A DNA stretch of 64,000 nucleotides from VBWE01 sp943372645. Its GTDB lineage: Bacteria; Bacteroidota; Bacteroidia; Palsa-965. The notes under the pieces were generated by a model. It ran no database searches. It worked only from the letters and a program-made list of their open reading frames with translations, and had not been told where the DNA came from. Position 1 is the first letter of the stretch, and every line of letters begins with the position of its first letter. The position numbers were made by a program, and so were the translations under genes. The DNA lies in NCBI GenBank assembly GCA_943372645.1, contig CALRZN010000004.1:1-64000 (forward strand), read 5' to 3'. Below, piece after piece: positions 62,438 to 64,000 of the stretch.

Positions 62438-63391
62438 TTAGTTGATGATCTGGCTGATGACTTTCTGGATAATCTCAAAGGTATTTTCCGCCATCAGGTT
62501 CTCTTTATCAAGCGTCGGGTTCACTTCGCACACCTCGAAACAGCATACTTTTTCGTTCTGGATGAGGCGCACCAGCAGCGAACCGGCTTCTTTTTCGGTG
62601 ATTCCGTTACGTACCGGCGTTCCGGTTCCTTTTGAAATGGACGAATCCATGCTGTCCACATCAAACGAAATGTAAATCAGGTTGCAGTGGTTCAGGTACG
62701 CCAGGGTGTCGCGGGCAATGCGTTCTACCCCGTTCCGTTTCACTTCGCCGGAGGTAAACATTTTCACATTGTGTTTCTTCAGCAGCGAAGTTTCTTCCGG
62801 TTCCACGTCGCGCACCGCTATATATACGAGGTCGCGGTACTGAATTTTGGGTGAAATGCCGCCCACCCGTTTAATGAGGTTCCACTGTTCAATGGTTTCT
62901 TTGTCCGGTTTGTTAACCCGGTTGGCAATGTTGTCTTCGCCGAGCGAAGCGGCCAGCGGCATGCCGTGCATGTTGCCCGAAGGCGTGGTGTAAGGCGAGT
63001 GCAGGTCGGCATGGGCATCTACCCAGATTACGCCGAGGCGCATTTTCGGATACATCATGCGTATGCCTGCAATGGTTCCGCCCGCGGTACTGTGGTCACC
63101 GGCAAGTACAAACGGGAAGGAATTGGCCTGCAGTGTTTTTTTCACTTCGGCGGCAACACGTTCGTACATGGTTTGTATGCCTTTGGCGCGCTTGGCGTAA
63201 AGGCTTCCGGGCGATTCGAAGAGCAGCTGGTTCTCGGTTTTCACCTCTACCGACTCAATGTTTTTGAACATATTGCTGCCATAATCGAGTGCGGCAACCT
63301 TAATGGCATCTGGTCCCATGCTGGCACCGCGGGTACCGGCCCCGATCTCGGAACGTACCTCGATAAATTTAACTTTCTTAAATGCTCTCAT
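62438..63391 (-). CDS. Arginase-family ureohydrolase
   Basis: A 317-residue ureohydrolase. The binuclear manganese site is H100 (AGDHSTAGG), D125, H127 and D129 (VDAHADLH), and the aspartates of SFDVDSMDSS. The motif SGNMHGMP (about 138-145) is typical of arginase rather than agmatinase. Hydrolyses arginine or a related guanidino compound, releasing urea. It is divergent from an arginine decarboxylase gene and lies 41 bases before argS, so the three genes of arginine use are clustered. Confidence 0.88.
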   Translation of the reverse strand: MRAFKKVKFIEVRSEIGAGTRGASMGPDAIKVAALDYGSNMFKNIESVEVKTENQLLFESPGSLYAKRAKGIQTMYERVAAEVKKTLQANSFPFVLAGDHSTAGGTIAGIRMMYPKMRLGVIWVDAHADLHSPYTTPSGNMHGMPLAASLGEDNIANRVNKPDKETIEQWNLIKRVGGISPKIQYRDLVYIAVRDVEPEETSLLKKHNVKMFTSGEVKRNGVERIARDTLAYLNHCNLIYISFDVDSMDSSISKGTGTPVRNGITEKEAGSLLVRLIQNEKVCCFEVCEVNPTLDKENLMAENTFEIIQKVISQIIN

Positions 63392-63430
63392 TTTTCCGGA
63401 TATTTAACAATAACTTAAAAGTAAGTTATT

Positions 63431-63438
63431 TACATTTG
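63431..63438 (+). promoter_or_regulatory. Candidate -7 element of the arginine decarboxylase gene
   Basis: TACATTTG is a full match to TAnnTTTG, 42 bases before the ATG at 63481, in the 89-base spacer between divergent genes. No -33 element was identified. Confidence 0.4.
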
Positions 63439-63480
63439 CCACCGAACAACACAAGTAACTCACTTACTTTGGGCAAAACG

Positions 63481-64000
63481 ATGGAAAACACTTACCAAAA
63501 CCTCATTGAACAAACGTTCAACTTTCCGCAGGAAGGGTTTCACGTTATTGATAACGAACTGTATTTCAATGATATTCCGTTAATGGACATCATTAAGAAA
63601 TACGGAACCCCTTTAAAAATTACGTACCTGCCTAAAATCGGATCGCAGATCCAGAAAGCAAAACGTTTATTCAACGTGGCCATGGCCAAGGTTGATTACA
63701 AAGGTACTTATACTTACTGTTACTGCACGAAAAGTTCGCATTTTTCCTTCATACTGGAAGAAGTACTGAAAAACGAGGTGCATCTCGAAACCTCTTCGGC
63801 TTTTGATATTCCGATTATCAAGGACCTGCACCGCCGCGGAAAAATTGGCAAAGAAAAGTACATCATCTGCAATGGGTACAAACGCAAAACCTACCAGCAG
63901 AATATCACCGAACTGCTCAACGAAGGCTTTTCGAACCTAATCCCCGTGCTCGACGGCAAGGGCGAGATTGAATACTATAACAAACACGCCCGGGTAGACA
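63481..64000 (+). CDS. speA: Arginine decarboxylase, N-terminal part (cut by window edge)
   Basis: The frame runs open from ATG 63481 to the right edge (173 codons). It begins MENTYQNLIEQTFNFPQEGF and continues as the alanine-racemase-type (fold III) PLP barrel; K84 in YCTKSSHF is the presumed PLP-binding lysine. The pattern matches the Bacteroidota arginine decarboxylase family of about 460 residues, which makes agmatine for polyamine synthesis. Ornithine/diaminopimelate decarboxylases are related alternatives. The C-terminal catalytic part lies outside the window. Confidence 0.85.
   Translation, partial: MENTYQNLIEQTFNFPQEGFHVIDNELYFNDIPLMDIIKKYGTPLKITYLPKIGSQIQKAKRLFNVAMAKVDYKGTYTYCYCTKSSHFSFILEEVLKNEVHLETSSAFDIPIIKDLHRRGKIGKEKYIICNGYKRKTYQQNITELLNEGFSNLIPVLDGKGEIEYYNKHARVD

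Noticed and set aside
1..64000. CRISPR array, tRNA, rRNA or complete insertion sequence
   Set aside because: None was recognised; the repeats present are inverted intergenic palindromes without evenly spaced direct repeats or transposase genes.

Overview
The window looks like chromosome from a member of the Bacteroidota, probably Sphingobacteriia/Chitinophagia-like. Three things support this. Several proteins are type IX secretion (T9SS) cargo, including one with a SprB-like repeat and a gliding-motility C-terminal domain. Several start codons have TAnnTTTG promoter elements just upstream and no Shine-Dalgarno box. The housekeeping genes (dapA, aat, folD, ffh, xseAB, argS, fabG) are of Bacteroidota type. 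I saw no rRNA, tRNA or CRISPR array. Base composition is moderate (a little under 50% GC by eye), apart from a visibly AT-richer arsA island.

Region 1 (1-13972, all minus strand) is a compact nonribosomal peptide synthetase (NRPS) operon that runs off the left edge. In transcription order it encodes: a free-standing condensation domain; a luciferase-like flavin monooxygenase; a dedicated aspartate 1-decarboxylase (PanD); an NRPS whose adenylation (A) domain is interrupted by an FkbM-type methyltransferase; a CmlA-type di-iron beta-hydroxylase; and a second NRPS (half-C, A, T, C, A...) that is cut by the window edge. Gaps between genes are 11-29 bases, so it reads as one transcript. PanD plus the A-domain pocket residues suggest beta-alanine as a building block. 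The second NRPS has an Ile/aliphatic-like code followed by an Asn/Asp-like code. This is the best candidate for an undescribed system in the window.

Region 2 (14-29.5 kb) is ordinary chromosome with many small or decayed genes: a WG-repeat lipoprotein-like protein, a DUF2207 fragment, a SHOCT-domain gene broken in a 10-A tract, a protease-like membrane protein that has lost HEXXH, a VWA membrane protein, and fabG. It ends in a run of metabolic and DinB-type genes (thiolase, thioesterase, PEBP, three DinB-like proteins) beside a TetR-family regulator. Two matching palindromes sit in the regulator's flanks and probably are its operators.

Region 3 (29.6-32.4 kb) is a lone, AT-rich, two-domain arsA flanked by long non-coding DNA, which looks acquired. 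Region 4 (32.4-41 kb) holds secreted and outer-membrane proteins, including a T9SS-exported peptidylarginine-deiminase-like enzyme, a CHU_C/SprB adhesin-like protein and a large LVIVD-repeat T9SS protein, each closed by clear hairpin terminators.

Region 5 (41-64 kb) is mainly housekeeping: a 2OG-Fe(II) oxygenase, dapA, a toxin-antitoxin pair with a frameshifted toxin, aat with a macro-domain gene, comEC, xseAB, a GlxA-type AraC regulator divergent from an SRPBCC/VOC/DoxX cluster, folD, ffh, an S9 peptidase, argS with an unusually long internal insertion, an arginase-family enzyme and the start of arginine decarboxylase. Several intergenic spaces carry long inverted repeats belonging to at least three dispersed palindrome families.
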